Assembly: GCF_000155675.2 (NCBI RefSeq)
Contig: NC_020911.1
Location: forward strand, 4,330,501-4,394,500
Direction of reading: 5' to 3'
DNA length: 64,000 bases
From: Octadecabacter antarcticus 307
GTDB lineage: Bacteria > Pseudomonadota > Alphaproteobacteria > Rhodobacterales > Rhodobacteraceae
The position numbers and the translations under genes are program-made. A model generated the notes under the pieces. That model did no database searches, had not been told where the DNA came from, and was given only the letters and a program-made list of their open reading frames with translations. Positions within the stretch are counted from its first letter, which is position 1, and the number at the start of each line of letters is the position of its first letter. Shown piece by piece: positions 40,405 to 49,947 of this stretch.

Positions 40405-40788
40405 TTAAGCCAGCTCGACTTCGGCGCCAGCTGCTTCCAGCTTGCCCTTAACGTCTTCGGCTTCTTCTTTCGAAACGCCTTCTTTGATTTTGCCACCGGC
40501 TTCAACCAAGTCTTTGGCTTCTTTGAGGCCAAGACCAGTGATGCCGCGGACTTCTTTGATCACGTTGATCTTGGAAGCGCCTGGGCTCTTGAGAATGACG
40601 TCAAATTCAGTCTTCTCTTCTTCAGCAGCGCCGCCATCAGCAGGGCCAGCCATCATAACAGCGCCACCAGCGGCTGGTTCGATGCCATACTCGTCTTTGA
40701 GGATGGTTTTCAGTTCTTGTGCTTCGAGCAGTGTCAGACCGACAATGTCTTCAGCCATTTTTTTCAGATCAGCCATTTGCTTTTCCAT
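40405..40788 (-). CDS. rplL: 50S ribosomal protein L7/L12
   Basis: L7/L12 (127 aa) forms the flexible stalk that recruits elongation factors. The N-terminal dimer domain, an alanine- and glycine-rich hinge (around [13 protein letters not shown]) and the C-terminal domain ([20 protein letters not shown]) are all present. It follows rplJ by about 57 bp. Confidence 0.98.
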   Translation of the reverse strand: MEKQMADLKKMAEDIVGLTLLEAQELKTILKDEYGIEPAAGGAVMMAGPADGGAAEEEKTEFDVILKSPGASKINVIKEVRGITGLGLKEAKDLVEAGGKIKEGVSKEEAEDVKGKLEAAGAEVELA

Positions 40789-40845
40789 TTCTAAGGTTGT
40801 GTTCCAACGACAGGAGTATTCCCTACGTCAGCCAATCAAGTTGCT

Positions 40846-41361
40846 TTAGGCAGCAGCCTTCTCTTCGATAGTCGAAAGAATGCTCGCGATGTTAGATGCA
40901 GGCGCGCCAATGGCCCCAGCGATGTTGCTAGCAGGTGCCGCAATGCAGCCAACGATGGAAGCAATAAGCTCCTCACGCGACGGCAATTCGGACACAGCTT
41001 TGACACCAGCAGGGTCAAGATCGATATCACCCATAGCACCGCCAAGAATAACGAGCTTTTCGTTATCTTTGGCGTACCCCTGTGTCACCTTGGCCGCAGC
41101 CACAGGATCCTCAGAGAAGGTCATAACGGTCATACCGTCGAGGTGCTTGGCAATGCTTGCGCATGCCTTACCCTCAAGGGCGATTTTGGCGAGCTTGTTC
41201 TTGGCAACGCGTACAGAACCACCCGCTTCACGCATGCGTGCGCGCAGGTCCTGCATCTCTGCAACTGTCAGGCCTTCGTAGTGGGATACCACAACGACGC
41301 CAGAGCTTTCAAAGATTTGGCCGAGATCCTCGACCAATTGTTCTTTTTGTGCTCTATCCAC
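40846..41361 (-). CDS. rplJ: 50S ribosomal protein L10
   Basis: L10 (171 aa) anchors the L7/L12 stalk. It begins [17 protein letters not shown] and has [15 protein letters not shown]. It is now first in its unit, since rplK and rplA, normally upstream, are replaced by mobile debris. Confidence 0.97.
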   Translation of the reverse strand: MDRAQKEQLVEDLGQIFESSGVVVVSHYEGLTVAEMQDLRARMREAGGSVRVAKNKLAKIALEGKACASIAKHLDGMTVMTFSEDPVAAAKVTQGYAKDNEKLVILGGAMGDIDLDPAGVKAVSELPSREELIASIVGCIAAPASNIAGAIGAPASNIASILSTIEEKAAA

Positions 41362-41598
41362 AGTTTCACTCCAATATCGGGACCAGACCTAAATCTGGTA
41401 TCCCGGCTCAGTCTTAACCGGATTACTCCGGCGGTTGGGTCCATCTAACGGGACGCCCGAACCGCCAAGAGCTTTCGCCCAAAGGTCAATTTGGCTTACC
41501 CGCCTCAGGCAGGAATTAACGGAGGCAAAGCCCCCAACCCACCGTCTTGGACGAATGCAAAAAGCGCGTGACGAATCGCGCGCTATTAAGCTGAAGAC
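41362..41598 (-). promoter_or_regulatory. rplJ leader with several stems
   Basis: The 220-240 bp before rplJ contain pairing segments (for example ACCAGATTTAGGTCTGGT at 41381-41398, and GGCGGTT / AACCGCC at 41465-41423). In other bacteria the L10(L12)4 complex binds such a leader to repress translation. The region is conserved-looking up to about 41600, then IS sequence begins. No secondary structure was computed. Confidence 0.4.
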
Positions 41599-41627
41599 CA
41601 TGTAGTCGGGTTGGGAGCATTTGTGAA
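41599..41627 (-). promoter_or_regulatory. Putative promoter of the rplJ-rpoC unit
   Basis: TTCACA (41627-41622) and TACATG (41604-41599) are 17 bp apart on the minus strand. The -10 match is weak. A promoter is needed here because rplKA and their promoter are absent. Confidence 0.35.
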
Positions 41628-41663
41628 GGGGCAGTGTTTGCATGAGTTGCGAAAGTCGGCCTC

Positions 41664-42014
41664 GAGCCTATTCTGTTGAAAAAATCTTTCATGATCTGGG
41701 TTCCTCCTGCTGATTCAACTTCCTTATTTGCACGGGAGATTGATCGCGTTGATGGGACCACGTCAGGAAGTACAGACGGCTCTGTTCTATGATTTTTCGA
41801 TGGCAGATCATATTCCAAGTGGTTTTGTATTGCGGGCGATTGATGGCGTCATCGATCTATCTAGCATTCATACGCATCTGACCGAGTTCTATAGTTCCGC
41901 GGGTCGTCGTTCGGTTGACTCGGAGCTTATGATGCGCATGCTGCTCGTCGGTTATATCACGGGAATTTGATCCGAGCGGCAGCTCTGCGAAGAGGTTCAC
42001 CTGAGCCTTGCATA
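41664..42014 (+). pseudogene. IS1182-family transposase N-terminal remnant (left)
   Basis: The IS end GAGCCTATTCTGTTGAAAAA is followed by a frame from ATG 41752: MGPRQEVQTALFYDFSMADHIP..., a typical IS1182 N-terminus. TGA replaces CGA at 41968, then SERQLCEEVHLSLAY continues before the sequence breaks off in a sulfotransferase fragment. A related element in opposite orientation is at 47506-47833. Confidence 0.85.
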
Positions 42015-42325
42015 CGCGCCGAAAAGTGAGCGCCTACCGGATGCCGGTAGACGGTGATGTAACGAAGTTCGTCCCAGATCGGCATTCCATCCAAGGACGT
42101 ATGTGTTTTGACATGCCTGCGCCCGAATTTTGCCTCAAGATGCCCGACGATCTGGTTCATATCGTCAAATTTGGTGTCGAACCACGGCGCGTTTATGGAT
42201 GGGTTCGCTGCAACCAATGGATAGCCAGAAAAGAGAAGCGCAAGGATTGCTTGCATCCAAGTTGTGCCGGGCTTTGGAGGCGTAGCGACGACTGCGTCGC
42301 CAAATCTGGGAGTGTAGTACGTCAT
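42015..42325 (-). pseudogene. Sulfotransferase, 5' fragment
   Basis: About 100 residues of a PAPS-dependent sulfotransferase: the 5'-phosphosulfate loop is in TPPKPGTTWMQAIL, the catalytic-type histidine region in HVKTHTSLDGMP and the 3'-phosphate segment in YITVYRHPVGAHFS. It starts at ATG 42325 with GGAG upstream and is cut off by the IS1182 remnant, so the last two thirds are lost. Confidence 0.8.
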
Positions 42326-42729
42326 TGCTTCGACTCCGTCAGCATGCCGCTATATGAGGATTGAGGAGCTAATGGGTCTGAAATTCGGTTGATCATGTGA
42401 GTTCCCTTTCAAACAACTGAACCCAAACTATCACCAAAAGTCTTGTGTTGATGGCTCCTGCATAGCAAGACATTTTTGATCAGATTTGTGCATTTGTCAG
42501 AAGCAGTCGTGTGTTCCCGCTGCCCGGCAGTTGATCGCAAGGCAATCAATGAGAGGGGCCTGTTGGCGCGGCTTACTCGACCGCTGGCCCTGATGGTTTC
42601 TACTAACCGAGTCCAATTCTGCACATCGAACAGCGAGCGTTCAGGACAAAGCACGGTGTGTCTTGGTTCTAGGACTGACAAGTTTTCCATCACTTCATTG
42701 GTATTGCTATCTCCGTGTTTCAGTTTGGG
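42326..42729. other. Region without identifiable gene, containing one hairpin element
   Basis: No frame here resembles a known protein. The hairpin at 42518-42557 is the only clear structure, so this copy may lie outside a transposase gene. Sequence character suggests further decayed mobile DNA. Confidence 0.4.
42518..42557 (+). repeat. Dispersed hairpin element
   Basis: CGCTGCCCGGCA, stem TTGATCGC-AAG-GCAATCAA with one mismatch, GAGAGGG; 40 bp. Host sequence unidentified. Confidence 0.88.
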
Positions 42730-42876
42730 TCAGATTGTTCTGATGCGGTAAGGTTCGTTACGGGTTAGGATGGCCCAGACCATGCGAGCAGTTTTAGTCG
42801 CCATCGCGACGGCGGCCACTTTGCCTCGTTTTTGGGCCATGATGTCCGCGAACCATGGGTCCTTTGGTAATCCCCC
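42730..42876 (-). pseudogene. IS110-family transposase C-terminal remnant
   Basis: Encodes ADIMAQKRGKVAAVAMATKTARMVWAILTRNEPYR and a stop, the usual end of IS110/IS1111 transposases. It is from a different element than the two long IS110 copies. It abuts the end of the IS3 remnant at 42905. Confidence 0.75.
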
Positions 42877-42967
42877 CATTTCTAACGGGGTGGTGCGGTA
42901 GAACTTACGCGGCCATCTTTAGTTTCTGGGCGGGTGTTGTGCCGCCCATGCCCATATTGGGGCGGTC

Positions 42968-43007
42968 CACTGCCCGGCAGGGCATACGAAGTATGCTCCC
43001 GAGAGGG
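42968..43007 (+). repeat. Dispersed hairpin element
   Basis: CACTGCCCGGCA, stem GGGCATAC-GAA-GTATGCTCCC, GAGAGGG; 40 bp. It splits the codons for TYNN-DRPNM in the IS3 OrfB (on the opposite strand). Removal restores the motif exactly. Confidence 0.92.
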
Positions 43008-43142
43008 ATTGTTGTAAGTCCATAGCCATTGTGTGGCGAAGTCTTGCGCCTCCGGTATGTTTTCAATGATATGTTGGTCCAGCCATTCATGCCTAACCGC
43101 GCGGTTATAGCGCTCGATGCAAGTGGTCTGTTGCGGCTTTCC

Positions 43143-43179
43143 CATTGCGCGGCAATGCATGTTTACATGCATGAGAGTG
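43143..43179 (+). repeat. Dispersed hairpin element
   Basis: CATTGCGCGGCA, stem ATGCATGT-TT-ACATGCAT, GAGAGTG; 37 bp. It splits the codons for YIQP-GKPQQ in the IS3 OrfB (opposite strand), the same protein position as the copy at 23050-23088 but in reverse orientation. Confidence 0.92.
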
Positions 43180-43255
43180 CGGTTGGATATACTGGATGGT
43201 AATACCTTGTTTTTCAGCCCATTCCTGCAGCTTGCCACTGATGTATTCCGGCCCA

Positions 43256-44912
43256 TAACACCTTCGGAATATCGCTAATTTAAGGCTATGACTGCCTGCG
43301 CAGCCCCAAATAACGCAGCAGGTGGTCATAGCCGTGCCTCAGGTCCCTACGGTGGTTTTGTACAAACCACACCGCAAAGGAGACCAACTATGACCGATAT
43401 CATTATTACACAAACTGCGCCCGTTTTGGTGGCCATCGATATCTCGAAGGCCCGCGACGAAGGTCTCATTGCTATTGCGGACAAGAAGCGCCGCCGTCGT
43501 TTGACTGTTCTGAACCAGCTAGACGACTTCAATCGTCTAATCACATCGCTTGCCTGCTACGGCCGCCCTGTCCGTGTAGCTTTTGAAGCAACGGGTAATT
43601 ATCACCGTGCCTTGGCTTATCATCTTGCCGCAGCAGGTTTTGAGTTGAAGTTGGTGTCATCTGTGGCCCTGGCCAGAACGCGAGAGGCCTTGCACAACAG
43701 TTGGGACAAAAACGACCCTAAGGATGCCCAGGTCATTCTTCACATGATGGAGATCGGGAACGAGCAGTTTTATCATGACCCCCTCGTGCGTGGCACTAAC
43801 GACATCCAAGAGCTTTCCAAAACGCATGACATCGTATCCAAGTCGAAGACCGAGTTGTGGCACCGAGTTGTGGCACCGAGTTTTAACCCATTATCTGCCG
43901 CTGTATTTTCCTGAAGCTGATCGTTTCCATCGCAGTTCTCGCAGTTCTCGCAGTGACTGGTTCTTTGCTTTCCTTGAACGTTATCCGTCACCACACTTGA
44001 TCTCAGCCATGAGCAAGGAGGCATTCATCGCTGACGCTTGGGATGTGGTGGGCCTCAAGGTTGCAAAAGAGCGTTTACTTTCAGATATCTACGAGACTGC
44101 CAAAGTATCAGTCGGACTGCCGGTTGCCGCAGATTCCGACGCGATAAGCATGTTCAAAAGGAACGTCAGAGTAGCCCTGCTACAGATCGCCTCGCAGCAC
44201 ACTAAATCAGGTCAAAGGGGGGTGGCCGGATGCCCCGGAACCCCCGGCCGGATCAAATCGGTATGGGTGGCCGGATTGCCCCGGAATACGCAATGCTTTG
44301 ACAATTTTGGCAGAAGCTGGGGATGTACGGCGCTTTCGTCATCACCGGCAGTTTTTGAAGTTCTGTGGAATGGACCTTGCGACTATGCAATCAGGTACAT
44401 TCAGAGGGCAAACCAAACTGTCAAAATATGGCAATGCTCGGCTTCGTCGAACGCTTTGGATGGCTGGACAGGTTGCTATTCTGCAGCGCACCAACAGCTT
44501 CCGCGACAAGTTCGAGCGCTACATCGCCAAAGACCGTCACAACACCCATTTGCGCCGAAAGGCGTACACCGCAATCGCAGCGAAGATGGCCCGAACCGTT
44601 CATGGGATCATCAAGCACGGCGAACCATATCGCCCCTTCTTTGAGGGGTGATCGACAGCAGTAGGACCTTTCTCTGTAAGGGCCGTGGAGGCAGACAACT
44701 GACCTCGTAGATAATGTTTAGGCCTTCTGCTCAACGACCCAAAGATCTCGTCTTAAGGACGGTGAGAGCCGCAAAAGCGTACTCTGTGTTTGTTATGGGA
44801 GAGACAGTTCGTTGACCAAAATGCCAAACTGAGCAATGCTTCTAACGTGTCGAGACGCCTCGATGCGACAATAACCTGACGCCAATTCAGCTAATCATTC
44901 CGCGCATAGGAC
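43256..44912 (+). mobile_element. IS110-family element, copy 2
   Basis: Same element as 21317-22974. Flanked by TATGGGCCGGAATAC codons of IS3 type 2 on one side and GTTATCGACACG of IS3 type 1 on the other. The corresponding non-coding end with the possible bridge RNA is 44652-44912. Confidence 0.85.
43390..44651 (+). pseudogene. IS110-family transposase, frameshifted, copy 2
   Basis: Starts MTDIIITQTAPVLVAIDISKAR. It carries the same 13-bp tandem duplication (near 43850-43885), the same 9-bp repeat in RSSRSSRSD and the same GC-rich insert (about 44212-44292) as copy 1. The C-terminal Transposase_20-type part is intact in another frame from about 44298. Confidence 0.88.
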
Positions 44913-45351
44913 GTTATCGACACGTATGGTTTGGGGTTTGCCGCGCTCAGCATGATGTGTCCGCGACAAGTACCAGGTTCTCGCGGCTGAAGTCATCGAC
45001 AACCGTCAGAATACGAAACCGGCGACCGTCAGTCAGCGCGTCAGACACAAAATCTAATGACCATCTCTGGTTAGGACCATCACAGGCAGCACCATCGGCT
45101 TCCGCGTGCCCAAAGCGCGCTTTCTACCGCCCCTACGACGCACTTGGAGCTTCTCTTCAGTGTAAATGCGTCTCACCTTTTTGTGGTTCACCGCAAAGCC
45201 TTCGCGCGCGATCATCACATGAACACGACGGCAACCAAACCGTCGCCGCTCCCTCGAAACCCGCTTGATGGCATCACGCAACTCAGCGTCATCGCCACGG
45301 CGAGACGGATACCGCACCGTTGATCGATCAACTTGCAAGACATCGCACGCC

Positions 45352-45392
45352 CCCTCTCGGCAGATTGCTTTGCAATCGCCTGCCGGGCAATG
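45352..45392 (-). repeat. Dispersed hairpin element (duplicate of 20837-20877)
   Basis: Identical sequence carried by the duplicated block; not an independent insertion. Confidence 0.9.
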
Positions 45393-45497
45393 GTCGCTGG
45401 CTAACCTGATGAGTTTCCATCAAGTGAACCACAGCTTTAAGCTTCCCAACGGGCGTCACCATTTTTTTGAATTGATGTCTCGCAACATTGCATTGTC

Positions 45498-45538
45498 CCT
45501 CGCCTGACAGGGTATTGCGCAGCAATGTCCCGAGAAGA
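45498..45538 (+). repeat. Dispersed hairpin element (duplicate of 20691-20731)
   Basis: Identical sequence carried by the duplicated block; not an independent insertion. Confidence 0.8.
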
Positions 45539-45828
45539 GAGCATCTGTTCCGCTAGCAGCTTCTTTAGCTTCCCGTTCTCGTCTTCCAAGGCCCGCAACC
45601 GCTTCGCGTCAGACGGCTCCATGCCTCCATACTTCGATGTGTATTTATAGAACGTCGCTGAACTGATCCCGTGCCGCCGAAATACATCAGCAGTCTTCTC
45701 CCCAGATTCCTGTTCTTTGATAATTGCTATGATCTGTTCGTCTGTAAATCGTGCCTTCATTTGTCCGTCCTTTTGTTGGGCGGACTCTACACAAATCTGG
45801 AGGAGTTTTAGGGGCGCAGGTCACAATC

Positions 45829-46343
45829 AAGAAGCTTGCTGAGATCATCCTTGAAAAACTGGTTATGAGAAGGTCGATTTGAAGCTGCGCTCAGCGGATG
45901 CTTGGGAAATTGCGCGGTACCGATTTGGGCTCGTTGGGATAAAAATGGTCGTGATCGATGAATGCCATCACTTCCTTCGAAGCGGGCCTGGGCGCGATGT
46001 GCTCGCTGCCATTCAGTCTTTAAAGCATATCATGCAGTCAGATCCAGGCGTCGCTTTGGTTATTGCAGGTGTACCCACACTACGAGACGCGATCATGTTG
46101 GAGCCTTCTGGTGAGACTTATCGCCGTTTCATGGAATACCACCTGTCAAAGATTTGTCTTGGTACTAACTCGGCCAAGCTCTTCGGTGCGAACTTTTCAA
46201 AATCTGCCGACAAACTGGGGTTGCAGGTTCACTCGGAAGACGCATTCGCCGAACGCATCCTTTTTGCGGAATGTGGTCAGGTTGGCCGCTGCGTGAAATT
46301 GGGAAAGGAAATCCTGCGCGATGCTAGCGGCAATTCGTGCCAC
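45829..46343 (+). pseudogene. TniB-like transposition ATPase remnant
   Basis: After IKKLAEIILEKL and a frameshift it reads DLKLRSADAWEIARYRF, the Walker B segment MVVIDECHHFLRSG, then ALVIAGVPTLRDAI and RFMEYHLSKI. This is the middle of an AAA+ ATPase of the TniB/TnsC type, which serve Tn402/Tn5053-like and Tn7-like transposons. The Walker A part is lost at the IS3 junction and the end is lost at the next IS. No tniA or tniQ is nearby. Confidence 0.75.
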
Positions 46344-46353
46344 TTATGCGGCA

Positions 46354-47116
<763 letters not shown>

Positions 47117-47120
<4 letters not shown>

Positions 47121-47467
47121 TTGCGAAACGGGCGGTCGAGCTCCGCCTGTGCAAAATACGCCGACGCCTTACGCAAAATCTCATTGGCTTGACGCAGTTC
47201 GCGGTTCTCACGCTCAAGTTCCTTGATCCGCGCCTTCTCAGCGCTGGTAGGCTCTGGCCGTTCGCCGCCATCGCGCTGGACCTGACGGGCCCAAACGCGA
47301 AGGCTGTCCGGTGAACAACCCAATTTACCCGCGATCGCCGTCAGCGCCGCAGCTTCGCTCTGATATTCATCGCGGTGTTCCATAAGCAGCCGAACCGCAC
47401 GCTCGCGGAACTCAGGTGAATACGGCTTCGAGGTCTTCTTCTTTTGTGTCTGTTCCATAACGGGCAA
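47117..47467 (-). CDS. IS3-family OrfA
   Basis: A 116-aa protein with the IS3 helix-turn-helix (SPEFRERAVRLLMEHRDEY, GCSPDSLRVWARQVQRD) and a leucine-zipper-like tail (ELERENRELRQANEIL). It overlaps OrfB by ATGA, the usual site of programmed frameshifting. It appears intact, although OrfB is broken, so no active transposase is expected. Confidence 0.85.
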
Positions 47468-47505
47468 TTCTCCGAGAGTTTTGCCCTCCGGTAAAGCCGG
47501 GCCGG

Positions 47506-47833
47506 TTCACTTCGCAGAGGCGACGCTCAGAGCGGATGCCGAGGCAATAGCCGACCAGCAACATGCGAATAAGCAGTTCCGGATCAACCGAAGGACGGCC
47601 TGTATGGCTGTAGAAATCGGTGAGATGTTGGCGAATGCCGGACAGGTCGACAAACCGCTCAATGGATCGCAGCAGATGATCTTGAGGAACGTGATCGTCT
47701 ATCGAGAACTCATAAAACAACGCGCCTTGTGCTTCTTGCTTTGGCCCCAACATCGAAAATACCCCCAGTTGTTAGGAACAATTGAATCAGGGGCCAAGCC
47801 TCAAATCAACAAGAGTTTTTCAACAAAATAGGC
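47506..47833 (-). pseudogene. IS1182-family N-terminal remnant (right)
   Basis: Starts MLGPKQEAQGALFYEFSIDD at 47753 and reads to CEVNRPGFTG where the IS3 end begins. The outer end TTTTTCAACAAAATAGGCTC (47814-47833) mirrors that at 41664. The two IS1182 remnants face each other and bracket the 6-kb debris field. Confidence 0.85.
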
Positions 47834-47852
47834 TCTTTGCTGCCATTCCCTG

Positions 47853-48065
47853 AGCACCCACGAAGGTCGTCTCAGGGCCGCTATCGTCGAAAGCCTTGAG
47901 GCCGGTGTTCGGCCCTGGCTGAAACCTTGGAACGCCGAGCATGCCGCAGGCAAGATTACCGGGCCCCTGCGGCACAATGGCCAGCCCTATTCCGGCATCA
48001 ACGTGTTCATGCTGTGGATGATTCCCTACCAAGACCGGTGCCGATGTGTCCCTTGGCTGCAATAA
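47853..48065 (+). pseudogene. ArdC-like (DUF1738) antirestriction protein remnant
   Basis: The plus-strand frame reads AIVESLEAGVRPWLKPWNAEH, GKITGPLRHNGQPYSGINVFMLWM, then drifts out of frame to a stop at 48063. This is the N-terminal ssDNA-binding part of ArdC-type proteins of conjugative plasmids. The protease-like C-terminal half is missing. It points to a former plasmid or ICE. Confidence 0.75.
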
Positions 48066-48133
48066 GGCGCTCTGCACGCTCTCTCATGGCGGACCAGCCC
48101 CGGAAGCGCTCCGGAGCCAGTCGGCCGGAGCGG

Positions 48134-48607
48134 TCAGCCCTCGTCGTCGCTTTCGATTGAGAAGTTCGAGCCGTCTTCGTGGACCTCGGCTTCGGTCATC
48201 TCGCCGTTGAATTGACCCTCGAACTCATAGACGACCAGCGTGCCATCCTCTCGGGTGTTCTTCTCGATGATCTCGGGCAGGAATCCAGGCAAATCGGCGT
48301 TGAACGCAGCCACCACTATCTCCGGCACTTGCTCCATGGTGATCTCCTCCGCGGTCTCCCAGAGGGTACCGTCGGCAAACACTTCGACGGCGAAGCCCAG
48401 ACCGTCAACCTTGGTGCCTATGAATTCGTACATCAGAACGCCTTGCTCGATTTGCCGCAGGACGCCGTCGAATTCGCGCCCTTGGGAGTTCGCCTGCGCG
48501 GTGGCGACCGCAGCATCAGGCGCCTCATTCATCATGATTTCTTCTTCTTTTGCGAGCGCCGGGATGGCGATCGTAAGAGCAGCGACTGTTGTCAAGAACG
48601 TCTTCAT
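48134..48607 (-). CDS. Secreted acidic protein, PepSY-like
   Basis: A 157-aa protein with a clear signal peptide (MKTFLTTVAALTIAIPALA, cleavage after ALA at 19). The mature part is strongly acidic. The region VPEIVVAAFNADLPGFLPEIIEKN followed by LVVYEFEGQF resembles the beta-lactamase-inhibitor-like PepSY fold found in periplasmic proteins. Function unknown. It is intact amid the debris and has no partner gene. Confidence 0.6.
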   Translation of the reverse strand: MKTFLTTVAALTIAIPALAKEEEIMMNEAPDAAVATAQANSQGREFDGVLRQIEQGVLMYEFIGTKVDGLGFAVEVFADGTLWETAEEITMEQVPEIVVAAFNADLPGFLPEIIEKNTREDGTLVVYEFEGQFNGEMTEAEVHEDGSNFSIESDDEG

Positions 48608-49300
48608 TATATGCTTCCTGTTTTTCTGGACTGACGCGCGATGCGCAATTAGAATTTTTAACGGGAGAGTTCAGTTACGTCCCGAGTTTGTCTTGTACTG
48701 GGAGCTGGCGATTGCTGGCAAAAACAACGGTATTGGGAGCACCTCAAAACTGCAACAGGGGTAACCTGCAGAACACGACAAATTGAGTCAGGTTAATAAT
48801 CCGCCCCTCGTCCGGCAGCGTTGCCGGGGCTGAACACCTGCTCGCTGAAAGTCCAATGACCAACAGGTTGGCATCCAACTTGTTGCTCGGTCGCCAGTTC
48901 TCTTCGCTTGTGCGGATAAAGCGACTTTTGGTAGCAGTATGGCCAATGGCTTGCATGGGGTGGCTCCTCTCATATGCAGATATCGACACCTGCATTATAG
49001 CGCATTGCGACGCTGGTTGGAGCAGGAGGCATCCACCCCATCAGCTTTCGAAAAAAGTGGGCACAGGCCCGATGGGATTCTATTCGTTCAACAAACGGTG
49101 GTTTTTGGAAGGGTGTTTGAAAGGAGCAGTTTCACTGCGAGCTACAACTGTACACGTGTAAGCGTCGAGTAATGTTCAGCGTTATGAACTAAATTCAAAG
49201 TGGTATTTTCCCCAAATACATCCTTCAGTTTTGTGGACATCGCCGGAGGCGACCAAGTGTCTTTAATGCCATGCCAAAGATCGACAGGGTACTGCACACC
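48608..49300. other. Region without recognisable gene
   Basis: Frames here are short and unlike known proteins. A compact hairpin CCGGCA-ACGC-TGCCGG followed by ACGAGGGGCGGAT (minus strand, about 48813-48842) recalls the dispersed hairpin family and a structure at 59650-59700 that ends with the same CGAGGGGCGGAT. Confidence 0.4.
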
Positions 49301-49893
49301 TTAGTTGTTCGGTCCCGGCATCTGTTGGATCGGATTAACGATGAATCTTTCTGGTTCTGAAGTCCCTATCTTGCAGATGTATTCGTACGGCGTCAGGCCG
49401 TTGAGCGTCTTCAGCCTTCGAGCGAAATTGTAGGCCGCTATGAAGTCTGCGAGATGGGTGTGCAGCTGATCATTCTTGTCGTAGTGATGCCGCCTGACTG
49501 TTGCGTCCTTGATCGTGCGGTTCATCCGCTCAACCTGGCCATTGGTCCATGGATGGTTGGGCTTGGTCAGCCGGTGCTCAATCCTGTTGGCATCGCAGAT
49601 CATGTCGAACCGCATAGGCCGTGAATATGGTGTGTTCCGGTTACGTGGTTGCTCACAAAATTGAATGCCATTGTCCGTCAGAATTGTGTGGATCTTGTAT
49701 GGCACCGCTTCCAGCACAGCCTCCAGGAACTCCCAGGCCGTCTTGCGATTTGCTTTTTCTACAAGCCGTGCCACGGCAAACTTGCTGGTTCGGTCCCTCT
49801 CGTGACATCGCTTTGCGATTCACTGCCGGGCAATGAATGGCAACAAAGAGATAAAGTTTTCCTTCGTTGGTGCGCAACTCTGCAATGTCGATA
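49301..49893 (-). pseudogene. IS481-family transposase, 3' part with hairpin
   Basis: Reads IDIAELRTNEGKLYLFVAI, hairpin, then DRTSKFAVARLVEKANRKTAW, ILTDNGIQF, NHPWTNGQVERMNRTIKDATV and a normal end. The hairpin stands directly before the first catalytic Asp. The 5' part is cut off by the IS5 element at 49894. Confidence 0.88.
49796..49835 (-). repeat. Dispersed hairpin element in IS481 transposase
   Basis: CATTGCCCGGCA, then GTGAATCGC-AAA-GCGATGTCAC, GAGAGG; 40 bp between GCCATT and GACCGA. Removal restores FVAIDRTSKFA exactly. No target-site duplication is evident. Confidence 0.92.
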
Positions 49894-49947
49894 GGCTTTG
49901 TTGCACAAATCGCCCTTATGGCGTGCTTCCCCTGACCCCTGACGGAT

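Larger units (their letters stand above)
42905..43254 (-). pseudogene. IS3-family OrfB 3' part of a second IS3 type
   Basis: Reads GPEYISGKLQEWAEKQG, then GKPQQ.., ERYNRAVRHEWLDQHI, DRPNMGMGGTTPAQKLKMAA and stop. It contains two hairpin elements (42968-43007 and 43143-43179). Its 5' side is replaced by IS110 copy 2, whose other side belongs to a different IS3 type, so this junction is a recombinant. Confidence 0.85.
44913..45760 (-). pseudogene. IS3 OrfA/OrfB 5' part, copy 2
   Basis: Same decayed gene as 20469-21316, starting at 45760 (MKARFTDEQIIAIIKEQ). The IS3 end TGACCTG lies at 45823-45817. The 3' part of this IS3 type is missing here. Confidence 0.88.
43255..45823 (-). repeat. 2,569-bp duplicate of 20406-22974 in inverted orientation
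   Basis: Almost identical to the first block, with only a few substitutions seen in the translations (for example DVCRR/DVFRR, DEVL/DEGL, YHAP/YHDP). It consists of the IS3 5' part and the whole dead IS110, including shared frameshifts and both hairpins. The left boundary here is the IS110 end joined to another IS3 type. Confidence 0.95.

Noticed and set aside
48744-48995. 83-codon minus-strand frame in the gap after the PepSY-like gene
   Set aside because: No start signal or recognisable sequence; it reads through the hairpin at 48.8 kb.
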